Shown piece after piece: positions 48,461 to 59,160 of a stretch of 64,000 nucleotides of DNA. The notes under the pieces are model-generated. The model did no database searches and was not told the DNA's origin. It worked only from the letters and a program-made list of their open reading frames with translations. Location: assembly GCA_034509425.1 (NCBI GenBank), contig JAVTVJ010001234.1, positions 310,001 through 374,000 of the forward strand, read 5' to 3'. The DNA is from Eopsaltria australis. Lineage: Eukaryota > Chordata > Aves > Passeriformes > Petroicidae. Within the stretch, counting starts at the first letter, position 1. Each line of letters starts with the position of its first letter. The translations under genes were made by a program, and so were the position numbers.

Positions 48461-48764
48461 TGTCCCAAATTTGAGGGCTCTCCCAGGCTCTGCTCCTGTG
48501 GCTTTGCAAATTCCCTTCCCTTCCAACACCTCCAACTTCACCACTCTCATCCCACTTTTTACTCTGAGCAGGGAGCAGGCCAAGATTAACATTTCCAGAG
48601 CTGAGCTCGAGGTCGAGCAGAGCAGAGCAGAAATTTCTGTGTTGCCAGGAGCTTTTTATAGGCAGGATTATTGAAACTGCAGAGCTCACGTGGGAAAAGG
48701 GGGATGCTCGTGGGAATGCTGCCTTTTATGTTGAGAGTGAAATGAAAAACTCATTTGGGAAGAT

Positions 48765-49949
48765 AATGATGAGAACACTCAGATTTGTGCATCCACAATG
48801 ATGAGAACACTCAGATTTGTGTATCCACAATGATCAGAACACTCAGATTTGTGCATCCACAATGATGAGAACACTCAGATTTGTGCATCCACAATGATGA
48901 GAACACTCAGATTTGTGCATCCACAATGATGAGAACACTCAGATTTGTGTACCCACAATGATCAGAACACTCAGATTTGTGTACCCACAATGATCAGAAC
49001 ACTCAGATTTGTGTACCCACAATGATCAGAACACTCAGATTTGTGTACCCACAATGATCAGAACACTCAGATTTGTGTATCCACAATGATGAGAACACTC
49101 AGATTTGTGTATCCACAATGATCAGAACACTCAGATTTGTGTACCCACAATGATCAGAACACTCAGATTTGTGCATCCACAATGATGAGAACACTCAGAT
49201 TTGTGTACCCACAATGATCAGAACACTCAGATTTGTGTATCCACAATGATGAGAACACTCAGATTTGTGTATCCACAGTGATGAGAACACTCAGATTTGT
49301 GTACCCACAATGATCAGAACACTCAGATTTGTGTACCCACAATGATCAGAACACTCAGATTTGTGCATCCACAATGATCAGAACACTCAGATTTGTGTAC
49401 CCACAATGATCAGAACACTCAGATTTGTGTATCCACAATGATGAGAACACTCAGATTTGTGTATCCACAATGATGAGAACACTCAGATTTGTGTACCCAC
49501 AATGATCAGAACACTCAGATTTGTGTACCCACAATGATCAGAACACTCAGATTTGTGCATCCACAATGATGAGAACACTCAGATTTGTGTATCCACAATG
49601 ATCAGAACACTCAGATTTGTGCATCCACAATGATGAGAACACTCAGATTTGTGTACCCACAATGATCAGAACACTCACATTTGTGCATCCACAATGATCA
49701 GAACACTCAGATTTGTGCATCCACAATGATGAGAACACTCAGATTTGTGTATCCACAATGATGAGAACACTCAGATTTGTGTATCCACAATGATCAGAAC
49801 ACTCAGATTTGTGTACCCACAATGATCAGAACACTCAGATTTGTGTACCCACAATGATGAGAACACTCAGATTTGTGTACCCACAATGATGAGAACACTC
49901 AGATTTGTGTACCCACAATGATCAGAACACTCAGATTTGTGTATCCATA
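48765..49949. repeat. 32-bp satellite, 37 copies without indels
   Basis: Unit AATGAT(G/C)AGAACACTCAG plus ATTTGTG(CAT/TAT/TAC)CCAC. From 48781 to 49933 the phase never shifts. Variation is confined almost entirely to two sites, giving a few unit types arranged in a partial higher-order pattern. Confidence 0.97.
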
Positions 49950-50575
49950 ATTTTAAGGGATTTTAAAGCATAAAAAATAAGCGAGGCTGAGGTAGAGCCT
50001 AAACCCAAAGTGCAACAGATACTCAGAATTTTTTGAGGGTTTTTTGGGGGTTTTGTCCTCCTCTGCATGAGGATATTTAGGAGAGAAGAAAGAAAATTAT
50101 GGGATTAGGGGATTTTTTTGGTATTTGATCACTGTCTTCTTTCAGAGGGGGTTTTATTTTAATGTGAGTATTGATTGATTTATTGAGAATTGGCTCCAGT
50201 GCACACCAAGGGCTCTGCCCTGAGTACCCTCAAAGGTAAGTGGTCTCACAGGAAGATAAAATTAAGAGTTTCAAATGACACTTTAGATGACACTTTTAAA
50301 ATCCCATTTCTAAGGTGACAGCATCTCCTAAGCTGGGGACTGAGAGCACTTCATCCCTCTCACCAAATCTGCTTCCCACTCCATTTCCATCCCAAGCCAG
50401 TTCCCATCCCAGTCCATGAATCCTCTGGGCACACAGGGATTTTCTGGCCCATGGCTGCATCACCAAGTGCTTCAGACACCACCAACACAGCACAAACAGC
50501 CCAAAACCTTCCCACATCCAGTGTATCCCAAAGTTCCTGCAGTCCCACGTTGCTCTGTGTGCAAATAACCAGCTT
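49950..50575. other. Unique intron sequence between arrays
   Basis: No repeat, exon or mobile element was recognised. Confidence 0.7.
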
Positions 50576-50800
50576 TTTGATGTTGAAATGTAAATTATTA
50601 TTTGTAATAACACCTTGGTGTTGAAATTCCCATCAAATCTGGGAAGATGACAACAGGATCAGCAATCAAACATTCCCTATTAAAGCTTCACTTACAATGG
50701 AAACACAGCTTTTTAATGTTTCAGTGTAAATAACTATTAATAATAAGAGATTGGTGTTGAAATTCCCATCAAATCTGCAAGGACAACAACAGGAGCAGCA
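50576..50800. repeat. Two outlying copies of the 132-bp acceptor-derived unit
   Basis: TGTTGAAATTCCCATCAAAT occurs twice, with GGAAACACAGCTTTTTAATG between the copies. These match the array at 55.4-58.2 kb and lie 5 kb away from it. Confidence 0.85.
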
Positions 50801-50940
50801 ATCAAATGATGCCTGAGGGATTTTTTCTGCTTTTTCTCTGAATATTTCTTACACTGTTCCCTATATTCACAAGTACCAGCATGCACACTTGTGATGCTTT
50901 AGGTGATAGCTCAGCCTGGTTTCATGGTGTTTATAGGGCC

Positions 50941-52005
50941 AGGAGACCAAACACCCCTGAAACTGCAGAGTCAGACACCAAACACCCCTGAAACTGCAGA
51001 GTTAGACACCAAACACCCCTGAAACTGCAGAGTTAGAGACCAAACACCCCCGAAACTGCAGAGTTAGGGACCAAACACCCCTGAAACCGCAGAGTTAGAC
51101 ACCAAACACCCCTGAAACTGCAGAGTCAGACACCAAACACCCCTGAAACTGCAGAGTTAGGGACCAAACACCCCTGAAACTGCAGAGTTAGGGACCAAAC
51201 ACCCCTGAAACTGCAGAGTTATACTCAAACACCTGAAACTGCAGAGTTAGACACCAAACACCCTGAAACTGCAGAGTTAGACACCAAACACCCTGAAACT
51301 GTAGAGTTAGGGACCAAACACCCTGAAACTGCAGAGTCAGACACCAAACACCCCTGAAACTGCAGAGTTAGACACCAAACACCCCTGAAACTGCAGAGTT
51401 AGGACACCAAACACCCCTGAAACTGCAGAGTTAGACACCAAACACCCCTGAAACTGCAGAGTTAGACACCAAACACCCCTGAAACTGCAGAGTTAGACAC
51501 CAAACACCCCTGAAACTGCAGAGTTAGGGACCAAACACCCCTGAAACTGCAGAGTCAGACACCAAACACCCCTGAAACTGCAGAGTTAGGGACCAAACAC
51601 CCCTGAAACTGCAGAGTTAGACACCAAACACCCCTGAAACTGCAGAGTTAGAGACCAAACACCCCTGGAACTGCAGAGTTAGGGACCAAACACCCCTGAA
51701 ACTGCAGAGTTAGAGACCAAACACCCCTGAAACTGCAGAGTTAGGGACCAAACACCCCCGAAACTGCAGAGTTAGGGACCAAACACCCCTGAAACTGCAG
51801 AGTTAGACACCAAACACCCCTGGAACTGCAGAGTTAGGGACCAAACACCCCTGAAACTGCAGAGTTAGAGACCAAACACCCCTGAAACTGCAGAGTTAGA
51901 CACCAAACACCCCTGAAACTGCAGAGTGAGACACCAAACACCCCTGAAACTGCAGAGTTAGACACCAAACACCCCTGAAACTGCAGAGTTAGAGACCAAA
52001 CACTC
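50941..52005. repeat. 31-bp minisatellite, about 34 copies
   Basis: Unit CCAAACACCCCTGAAACTGC plus AGAGTTAGACA. Variants are GGGA or GAGA for GACA, and GTCAG for GTTAG; a few copies have lost one or two bases (51225-51310). Confidence 0.95.
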
Positions 52006-52270
52006 TGTTTTCGTGGGTCCTCAAGGTCCCCTAGTAGGACAGATTCTGTAAACTAGAAGTGAGCCCACCCCAGTCCCTTATTGGGCCCTCTCATTAGATC
52101 TGCTAATGAGTAAGGTCTTTAATTGTACACTCGACTGGGGGGACGGGGCTTTGGCGCCGCGTTCTACCTGGACGGCAGAAGCCATGGAATGGGATCCTAT
52201 TAAAATCCCGAGGGAAACGACCCCAATCCTCTGCCCCTGTCTGAGCCTTTATTTCCTAAGAGCAGAAAAA
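52006..52270. mobile_element. CpG-containing insertion, possibly retroviral
   Basis: A non-repetitive block of about 260 bp with many CpGs (GGGGCTTTGGCGCCGCGTTC, AAATCCCGAGGGAAACGACC) sits between the 31-bp array and a copy of the 132-bp unit. The minus strand has a GTACAATTAAAGACC segment resembling a poly(A) region. It could be part of an LTR or leader; the identity is unproven and no intact gene is present. Confidence 0.3.
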
Positions 52271-52279
52271 GGCATCACA

Positions 52280-52620
52280 AACATTCCCTATTAAATCTGC
52301 ATTTACAATGGAAACACAGCTTTTCAATGTTTCAGTGTAAATAATTATTAATAATAAAGAGATTGGTGTTGAAATTCCCATCAAATCTGCAAGGACAACA
52401 ACAGGAGCAGCAATCAAACATTCCCTATTAAACCTTCAAATTTAAATAGAAAATATTTTAGAGGGTTGTAAATAACTGTGAACATTTCTGAAGCTTTTGA
52501 GGGCTCAAATGCAGTTTTGTATCATTTACAGAGGCCAATTTTACTTGGTAACATTTCTGTGATCTTGAACATTTGGGTGACATTTGACAGGGTGATTACT
52601 CTTGTAATTAAAACAAACTC
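52280..52620. repeat. Segment duplicated at 58070-58415
   Basis: It shares with 58070-58415 the run from a copy of the 132-bp unit through GGGTTGTAAATAACTGTGAA, GAGGGCTCAAATGCAGTTTT and TTTACTTGGTAACATTTCTG, with few differences. Confidence 0.9.
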
Positions 52621-52689
52621 TTTCCTTGTCCAGCCCCAGGCCAGCAGTGCCCTGCTGACCCCTGAGTGTCCCCAAGGGTCACTCAAAGC

Positions 52690-52920
52690 TCCAGTGCTGG
52701 GGTTGGGCTGGTGGGGCTCACGTGGCCGAGATGAGGAGCAGGGATGGGAGGGTGGAATTGTCCTCAGCCACAGCTGTGGCTGCTCCTGGACCCCTGGCAG
52801 TGTCCAAGGACAGAGCCTGGAGCAGCCTGGGATGGTGGGAGGTGTCCCTGGGGTGACACTGGATGGGCTTCAAGGTCATTCCAACCCAACCCCATCCGTG
52901 ATGATCTCCCAGACTTTCAA
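52690..52920 (+). mobile_element. CR1 LINE 3' fragment
   Basis: CCTGGGATGGTGGGAGGTGT followed by GGATGGGCTTCAAGGTCATT and CCAACCCAACCCCAT resembles the CR1 3' end in sense orientation. Confidence 0.7.
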
Positions 52921-53006
52921 AGACGAGGTGAGAACCAAGGATATTCCTACACAAAACCTCTCTCTTCACTAAGTGTGCACCCAGTACCAACTTCTGCTTC
53001 TCAAAT

Positions 53007-53037
53007 CACCCATTTCCATTTCCATTTCCATTTCCAT
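53007..53037. repeat. (CATTTC)5 microsatellite
   Basis: Five uninterrupted hexamers CATTTC/TTTCCA. Confidence 0.9.
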
Positions 53038-53966
53038 CCCCTTTTCCTGCCCCAATCCTCTCTCTCCATCCCACTTCCCTCTCACAGACATTTCCTCCCT
53101 AATCAAAAGCTCCCCCCAAGGCTGTTTCTGTACCAGCAGAGCCAGAGGAGCCTCTGCTGTCAATAAATCCCTGCTCTCCCTCTCCCTCAATTCCCTCTCC
53201 TCTCCTCTCCTGCTGCCCTTTCCTGCCAGTGCCAGGTTTTGAAGGTTCTCCTTTCATCAGGAATCTTCCAAGCCAGAGGCAAGGGAAAAGGAGGCCCTTG
53301 AGCCAGGCCAGCAGGAGCCTTGAACACCCACTCACTTAATTTCTCTGACAATTCAAACCAGAAACTTCAATCATGTGCACAAGAAACTGCAACTTATTTG
53401 CTTTTCATCACTCAAAAATAAGGGCTATTTCTTGAATACTTTTATAACCTCCAAAAGATTTTTATTTCACTGAATTAAAAACCATGCAGTGATTCATTCT
53501 ATGCTTTGCTCTAAACTTGCATTCAAATATTCTGATTAATTAACAACTGCATGTGATTTATTTTCATGAGTTGTTTGGGTTTGGTTGTTTTTATTTAAAT
53601 AAAGAGATGAGTAAAACAAAACTCAGCAAATGACAGTGAGTGAACAAAGAGTGCTTGGCTTTGGGATGGAAAACACCACACAAATCATGGCATGGCAGGA
53701 AATCAGCCTGGCCAGCACCTGCATCCAAGATGTGGGATACAATGGAAGGGATGGGAAAGAATCCATGGGGACTGCTCATTTTTGTACTTCATTAGAAATC
53801 CAGAGAGCAAAGATGTAAGAAGAGAAAAAGTAAGGGAAGTTATCAAAAATTTAGGGTTCTTTCCCCCTATTTGTTGGAAGATGGTGAGGGTGGAATGACA
53901 GGGCTGCCACTTCATCAGTCAGGTTAATAAAATAAATCAGCATTTTAGTCCAAAAGATCTCTGAAA

Positions 53967-54475
53967 AAAGGGAAGGGAAGGGAAGGGAAGGGAAGGGAAG
54001 GGAAGGGAAGGGAAGGGAAGGGAAGGGAAGGGAAGGGAAGGGAAGGGAAGGGAAAGGAAGGGAAAGGAAAGGAAAGGAAAGGAAAGGAAAGGAAAGGAAA
54101 GGAAAGGAAAGGAAAGGAAAGGAAAGGAAAGGAAAGGAAAGGAAAGGAAAGGAAAAAGGAAAGGAAAGGAAAGGAAAGGAAAGGAAAGGAAAGGAAAGGA
54201 AAGGAAAGGAAAGGAAAGGAAAGGAAAGGAAGAAAAGAAAGAAAAGAAAAAGGAAAATGAAATGAAAGGAAAGGAAAGGAAAGGGAAAGGAAAGGGAAAG
54301 GAAAGGGAAAGGAAAGGGAAAGGAAAGGAAAGGAAAGGGAAAGGAAAGGAAAGGAAAGGGAAAGGAAAGGAAAGGAAAAAAGAAAAAAGAAGAAAAAAGA
54401 AAAAAAAAGAAAAAAAAAAGAAAAAAAAGAAAAAAAGAAAGAAAATAAAAATAAATAGAAAAAAGAAAAGAAATC
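53967..54475. repeat. About 500-bp GGAAG/GGAAA polypurine tract
   Basis: (GGGAA)n changes to (GGAAA)n and then to an A-rich purine tail. There are fewer than five pyrimidines in about 500 bases. On the CACHD1 sense strand it is a polypyrimidine tract of the same length. Confidence 0.97.
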
Positions 54476-55175
54476 CCAAGTCTGCATGATTCCCCCAAAA
54501 GAATTAACAAACAACCCTCCCCAAAATGAAATCCACAACCAAAGCCTATTCATGTTCTCTATTTCACAGCACTGAGCACCACAAAAAGGTGAAAAGTCAG
54601 GTGGAACAACTGGCCCAAAGTCTGACTAAACCCACCTGAAATCCCTGTATTAATCCACACTGATTAGGATGCAAAAAAAAAAGAAAACCTTGCTGCACCA
54701 GAGGCCCAAAAGCTGAATTTTCCAGGGATAAGTCGCGTGTATTTTGGTTCTAAGCACATTTCTCAGCCCTTAAACGTGTCGAGAAAATGCCCTGACAGGA
54801 CAAATAAAGGAAATATTTTAAGATGCCCTCAAATTTGGTGGTTTTTGCATATCTCTGCAAAGGCAGCCTCACACGAGCTGAACTCAGCTCAGAAGATCAG
54901 AGGAGCTTCCCCGTGTGGCCCCTGCAGCAGCTGACACTGCTGATGCCAAAGCAGACAGGCCTAGGAAGGAGAATGAAAAAAAAATAATAATAATAAAAAG
55001 GAAGAAATAAAAAGTGCAGAAAGCACAACAACATTCTCCACGGTAGGCTGGAATGAAATCTTCATGACATTTTCCTAAAGCACTCAGACTGAGGGCATTA
55101 CTTTAGGTATCAGCTTTCCATCATGAAATCTCAAATTAAGAGCAGGGTGACAGTTGTGAGGAGAAATAAAAGCTT

Positions 55176-55189
55176 GTTGCTATGGCAAT
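55176..55189. promoter_or_regulatory. Candidate RFX X-box
   Basis: GTTGCTATGGCAAT is a near-palindromic match to the RFX consensus GTTGCCATGGCAAC, followed by an octamer-like AATGCAAATT. It lies about 100 bp past the donor of exon W1. Motif match only. Confidence 0.35.
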
Positions 55190-55290
55190 CAATGCAAATT
55201 CCCTGTGCCAAGGAAATGCTGGAGTCTAATGGGGAAAAAAACCCTACAAGAGAAGGAAAAAAAACCCCAAAGTAGAAGTGGGCTGCTCAC

Positions 55291-55397
55291 CAGAATTTAA
55301 GTCACGTCCAGGATTGAAGGCTCTGCTGTTGACAGTGGTGGAGAGTCTGTCGCAGCTGATGGTTCTGGAAACGTTGGTGTTGAAATTCCCATCAAAC
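55291..55397 (-). CDS. CACHD1: CACHD1 exon W1 (r1-r35)
   Basis: This is the first coding exon present. It begins with one base completing a split codon (probably Glu) and ends with one base of the r36 Val codon. It encodes FDGNFNTNVSRTISCDRL and the region through NPGRDLNS, with an NVS glycosylation sequon. It belongs to the ectodomain just before the VWA domain and probably corresponds to human coding exon 4. The acceptor on the minus strand is TTTTCCCCAG/G and the donor is TCTG/GTGAGC. The acceptor edge is oddly the first unit of a 132-bp tandem array that runs on to about 58200, so copies of this splice site follow it upstream in the intron. Confidence 0.93.
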
Positions 55398-58200
55398 CTG
55401 GGGAAAAGCAACAGGGTCAGCAATCCAATATTGTTTATTATACCTATATTTACAGTGGAAACACAGCTTTTTAATGTTACAATTTAAATTATTGTTTATA
55501 GTGACACAGGGATCAAATTTCCATCAAACCTGGAAAAAAACCAACAGGTTCAGCAATCACATATTATTTATTAGACCTACATTTACAATGGAAACACAAC
55601 TTTTTAATGCTGCAATGTAAATAATTATTTATAATAATAAGGGGTTGAAATTTGCATCAAACCTGGAAAAAACCAACAGGTTCAGCAATCAAACAATATT
55701 TATTATACCTGTATTTACAATGGAAACACAGCTTTTTTAATGTTTCAGTGTAAATTATTATTTATAGTGACACAGGGATCAAATTTCCATCAAACCCGGA
55801 AAAAAAACAACAGGGTCAGCAATCAAATATTGCTTATTATACCAATATTTACAATGGAAACACAACTTTTTAATGCTGCAATGTAAATAATTATTTATAA
55901 TAATAAGGGGTTGAAATTCCCATCAAACCTGGAAAATACCAACAGGGTCAGCAACCCAACATTGTTTATTACACCTACATTTACAATGGAAACACAGCTT
56001 TTTAATGCTGCAATGTAAATAATTATTTATGATGATAACACAGGGTTGGAATTCCCATCAAACCTGGGGAAAACCAACAGGGTCAACAATCCAATATTGT
56101 TTATTATACCTATATTTACAGTGGAAACACAGCTTTTTAATGTCACAATTTAAATTATTATTTATAGTGACACAGGGATCAAATTTCCATCAAACCTGGA
56201 AAAAAACAACAGGTTCAGCAATCACATATTATTTATTACACCTACATTTACAATGGAAACACAGCTTTTTAATATTTCAGTGTAAATTATTATTTATAAT
56301 AACACAGAGTTCAAATTTCCATCAAACCTGGAAAAAACCAACAGGGTCAGCAATCAAACATTGCTTATTACACCTGCATTTACAATGGAAACACAACTTT
56401 TTAATGCTGTAATGTAAATAATTATTTATAATAATAAGGGATTGAAATTCCCATCGAACCTGGAAAAAACCAACAGGGTCAGCAATCAAATATTGTTTAT
56501 TATACCTATATTTACAATGGAAACACAGCTTTTAATGTTGCAATGTAAATTATTATTTATGATGATAACACAGGGTTGGAATTCCCATCAAACCTGGAAA
56601 AAACCAACAGGTTCAGCAATCAAACATTATTTATTATACCTATATTTACAATGGAAACACAGCTTTTTAATGTTACAATTTAAATTATTATTTATAGTGA
56701 CACAGGGATCAAATTTCCATCAAACCTGGAAAAAAAACAACAGGGTCAGCAATCAAATATTATTTATTATACCTATATTTACAATGGAAACACAACTTTT
56801 TAATGCTGCAATGTAAATAATTATTTATAATAATAAGGGGTTGAAATTCCCATCAAACCTGGAAAAAACCAACAGGATCAGCAACCAAGTATTATTTATT
56901 ATACCTATATTTACAATGGAAACACAGCTTTTTAATGTTACAATTTAAATTATTATTTATAGTAACATAGGGATCAAATTTCCATCAAACCTGGAAAAAA
57001 ACCCAACAGGGTCAGCAATCAAACATTGTTTATTACACCTGCATTTACAATGGAAACACAGCTTTTTAATGCTGCAATGTAAATAATTATTTATGAAAAC
57101 ACAGGGTTGACATTCCCATCAAAACTGGAAAAATGACAACAGGGTCAGCAATCCAATATTGTTTACTATACCTACATTTACAATGAAAACACAGCTTTTT
57201 AATGTTGCAATTTATATTATTTTTTATAGTAACACAGGGATCAAATTTCCATCAAACCTGGAAAAAAACAACAGGTTCAGCAATCACATATTATTTATTA
57301 CACCTACATTTACAATGAAAACACAACTTTTTTAATGTTTCAGTGTAAATTCTTATTTATAAAAACACAGCATTGAAATTCCCATCATATTTGGAAAAGG
57401 CCAACAGGATCAGCAAGCAAACATTATTTATTATTCCTGTATTTACAAGGAAAACACAGCTTTTTAATATTGCAATGTAAATAATTATTTATGATAACAC
57501 GGGATTGAAATTCCCATCAAACCTGGAAAAAACCAACAGGATCAGCAATCAAACATTGTTTATTACGCTTACATCTACAATAAAACACAGCTTTTTAATG
57601 TTTCACTGTAAATTATTATTCATAACAACACAGCATTGAAATTCTCATCACATTTGGAAAAACAACAACAGGATCAGCAACCAAACATTATTTATTACAT
57701 CTACATTTACAATGAAAACACCAACTTTTTAATGTTTCAATGTGAATTATTGTTTGTGACACCATGGGGTTGAAATTCCCACCAAGTTTGGAAAGATGAA
57801 AGCAGGACAAGAAATCAAACATTGTTTATTACACCTACGTTTACAATGGAAACACAACTTTTTAATGTTGCAATTTAAATTGTTATTTATAATAACACAG
57901 GGTTCAAATTTCCATCAAACCTGGAAAAAACCAACAGGATCAGCAATCAAATATTGTTTATTATACCTGTATTTACAATGGAAACACAACTTTTTAATGT
58001 TGCAACATAAAGAATTATTTATAATAACACCTTGGTGTTGAAATTCCCATCAAATATGGGAAGACAAGATCAGGCATCAAAAATTGTTTATTAAACCTAC
58101 ATTTACAAGGAAAACACAGCTTTTTAATGTTTCAGTGTAAATAATTATTAATAATAAGAGACTGGTGTCGAAATTCCCATCAAATCTGGAAAGATGACAA
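55381..58200 (-). repeat. 132-bp array repeating the W1 3' splice site, 22 copies
   Basis: The first unit is the real exon W1 acceptor edge. Further copies of CCAG/GTTTGATGGGAATTTC (or close variants, on the minus strand) fall near 55522, 55656, 55790, 55919, 56055, 56188, 56320 and on at about 132-bp steps to 58178. Each copy keeps a pyrimidine tract and a TTGCTGACCCTG branch-like segment upstream, and an AT-rich remainder with GCTGTGTTTCCATTG. Confidence 0.95.
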
Positions 58201-58415
58201 CAGGAGCAGCAATCAAACATTCCCTATTAAGCCTTCAAATTAAAATTGGAAGTATTTTAAAGGGTTGTAAATAACTGTGAACATTTCTGAAGCTTTTGAG
58301 GGCTCAAATGCAGTTTTGTACCATTTACAGAGGCCAATTTTACTTGGTAACATTTCTGTGATCTTGAATATTTGAGTGACATTTGACAACATGATTATTC
58401 TTGTAATTAAAAAAA
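58070..58415. repeat. Segment duplicated at 52280-52620
   Basis: This is the end of the 132-bp array plus about 200 bp of flanking sequence, nearly identical to 52280-52620. Confidence 0.9.
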
Positions 58416-58859
58416 AACCTATTTACTTCCTATCAAAGAGGTTTTTTACCATCAACTTATTCCTAAAAAAGTGACAGAGCCAGGAATTTCCAGCTCCTCA
58501 GACCAATATGGTGCCTGGTAGGGCTGGAAAACACGGATTTTCTGTGCTTGCTGGAAGGGCTGGTTCCGAGTCACAGACAATAAAACAATTCCCTTCCCAA
58601 CCAAACCCCAGAGGCAGCTGGAACTGCTTACCACGAGGAAATCTCAGCTTCTGACCACAGGAAGAGAGGCTTTTCAAGCAAACTAAACCTCTCCTAATTC
58701 AGTAGGGTTTCTTTGAGCCCGGCTCAATATAATTCCGTCCTGCAGGGATGCAGATGCAGGATGGGCTGAGGTTTGTGGGGTTTTACCAAACAGCACAATC
58801 CCAGCACTCCATCAGGTGGGGGTTTGATTCCTGAGGCAGAGAGGGGGAAAGATGATGAT

Positions 58860-59160
58860 GGAATCACAGAAAGGTTGGAAGGGAGCTTAAAACTCATCTC
58901 GTTCCACCCCAACACCTTCCACTGTCCCAGGGTGCTCCAAGCTGGCCTTGGGCACTGCCAGGGATCCCAGGGCCAGCCACAGAAAATTTGGGAATTCCAT
59001 CCCAGCCCCTCCCCACCCTCCCAGCCAGGAATTCCTTCCCAATTTCCCACCTAACCCCACCCTCCTTTCCCTAAAGCCATCCTGCCCTTGTGCTGTCACT
59101 GCGCGTCCTTGCCCCAAGTCCCTTTGATCTCCTGCATTGTCCTGGCTCTCCACAGCCAGG
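58860..59160 (-). mobile_element. CR1 LINE 3' fragment
   Basis: GAATCACAGAAAGGTTGGAA followed by the CCACTGTCCCAGGGTGCTCC and CCTAACCCCACCCTCC phrases is the reverse complement of a CR1 3' region. Confidence 0.8.

Larger units (their letters stand above)
40226..55290. other. Large intron between W1 and W2 (15065 bp)
   Basis: Roughly half of this intron consists of separate tandem arrays with periods of 140, 96, 350, 32, 31, 132 and 5 bp. It also has three CR1 fragments and a CpG-containing insertion. No exon with CACHD1 similarity was found inside it, and the codon phase joins W1 directly to W2. Confidence 0.85.
7435..55397 (-). other. CACHD1: CACHD1 gene, 24 coding exons in window (5' end missing)
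   Basis: This is the span of the single gene recognised, transcribed right to left. The joined exons give 1137 residues of a type I membrane protein: an ectodomain with a VWA domain (about r88-r300), a first Cache module (about r328-r410), a second Cache module (about r623-r733), a cysteine-rich stretch (r783-r930), a membrane helix (about r959-r980) and a cytoplasmic tail (r981-r1137). CACHD1 is an alpha2delta-like protein reported to boost CaV channel surface expression and to bind Frizzled/LRP6. Visible N-glycosylation sequons include NVS (r8), NGT, NNS, NSS, NVS, NTS, NET and NLT, all on the ectodomain side. The exons encoding the signal peptide and roughly the first 137 residues are not in the window. 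All 23 internal introns use GT-AG and all phases are consistent, so this is an intact gene and not a pseudogene. Confidence 0.97.

Noticed and set aside
48765..49949. CRISPR-like array (regular 32-bp periodicity)
   Set aside because: The units are directly adjacent with no unique spacers, and the host is a vertebrate; this is a satellite.
45960..52005. Repeat periods of 31, 32 and 105 bp as DNA-helix phasing
   Set aside because: Other arrays in the same intron and gene (37, 96 and 132 bp) are not multiples of 10.5 bp, so no consistent rule is seen.
53851..54553. Three long minus-strand ORFs rich in Phe, Leu, Ser and Pro
   Set aside because: They are translations of the GGAAG/GGAAA polypurine tract.
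55381..58200. 132-bp array as many small duplicated exons
   Set aside because: The copies hold only the first 16 or so exonic bases and no donor or continued coding sequence.
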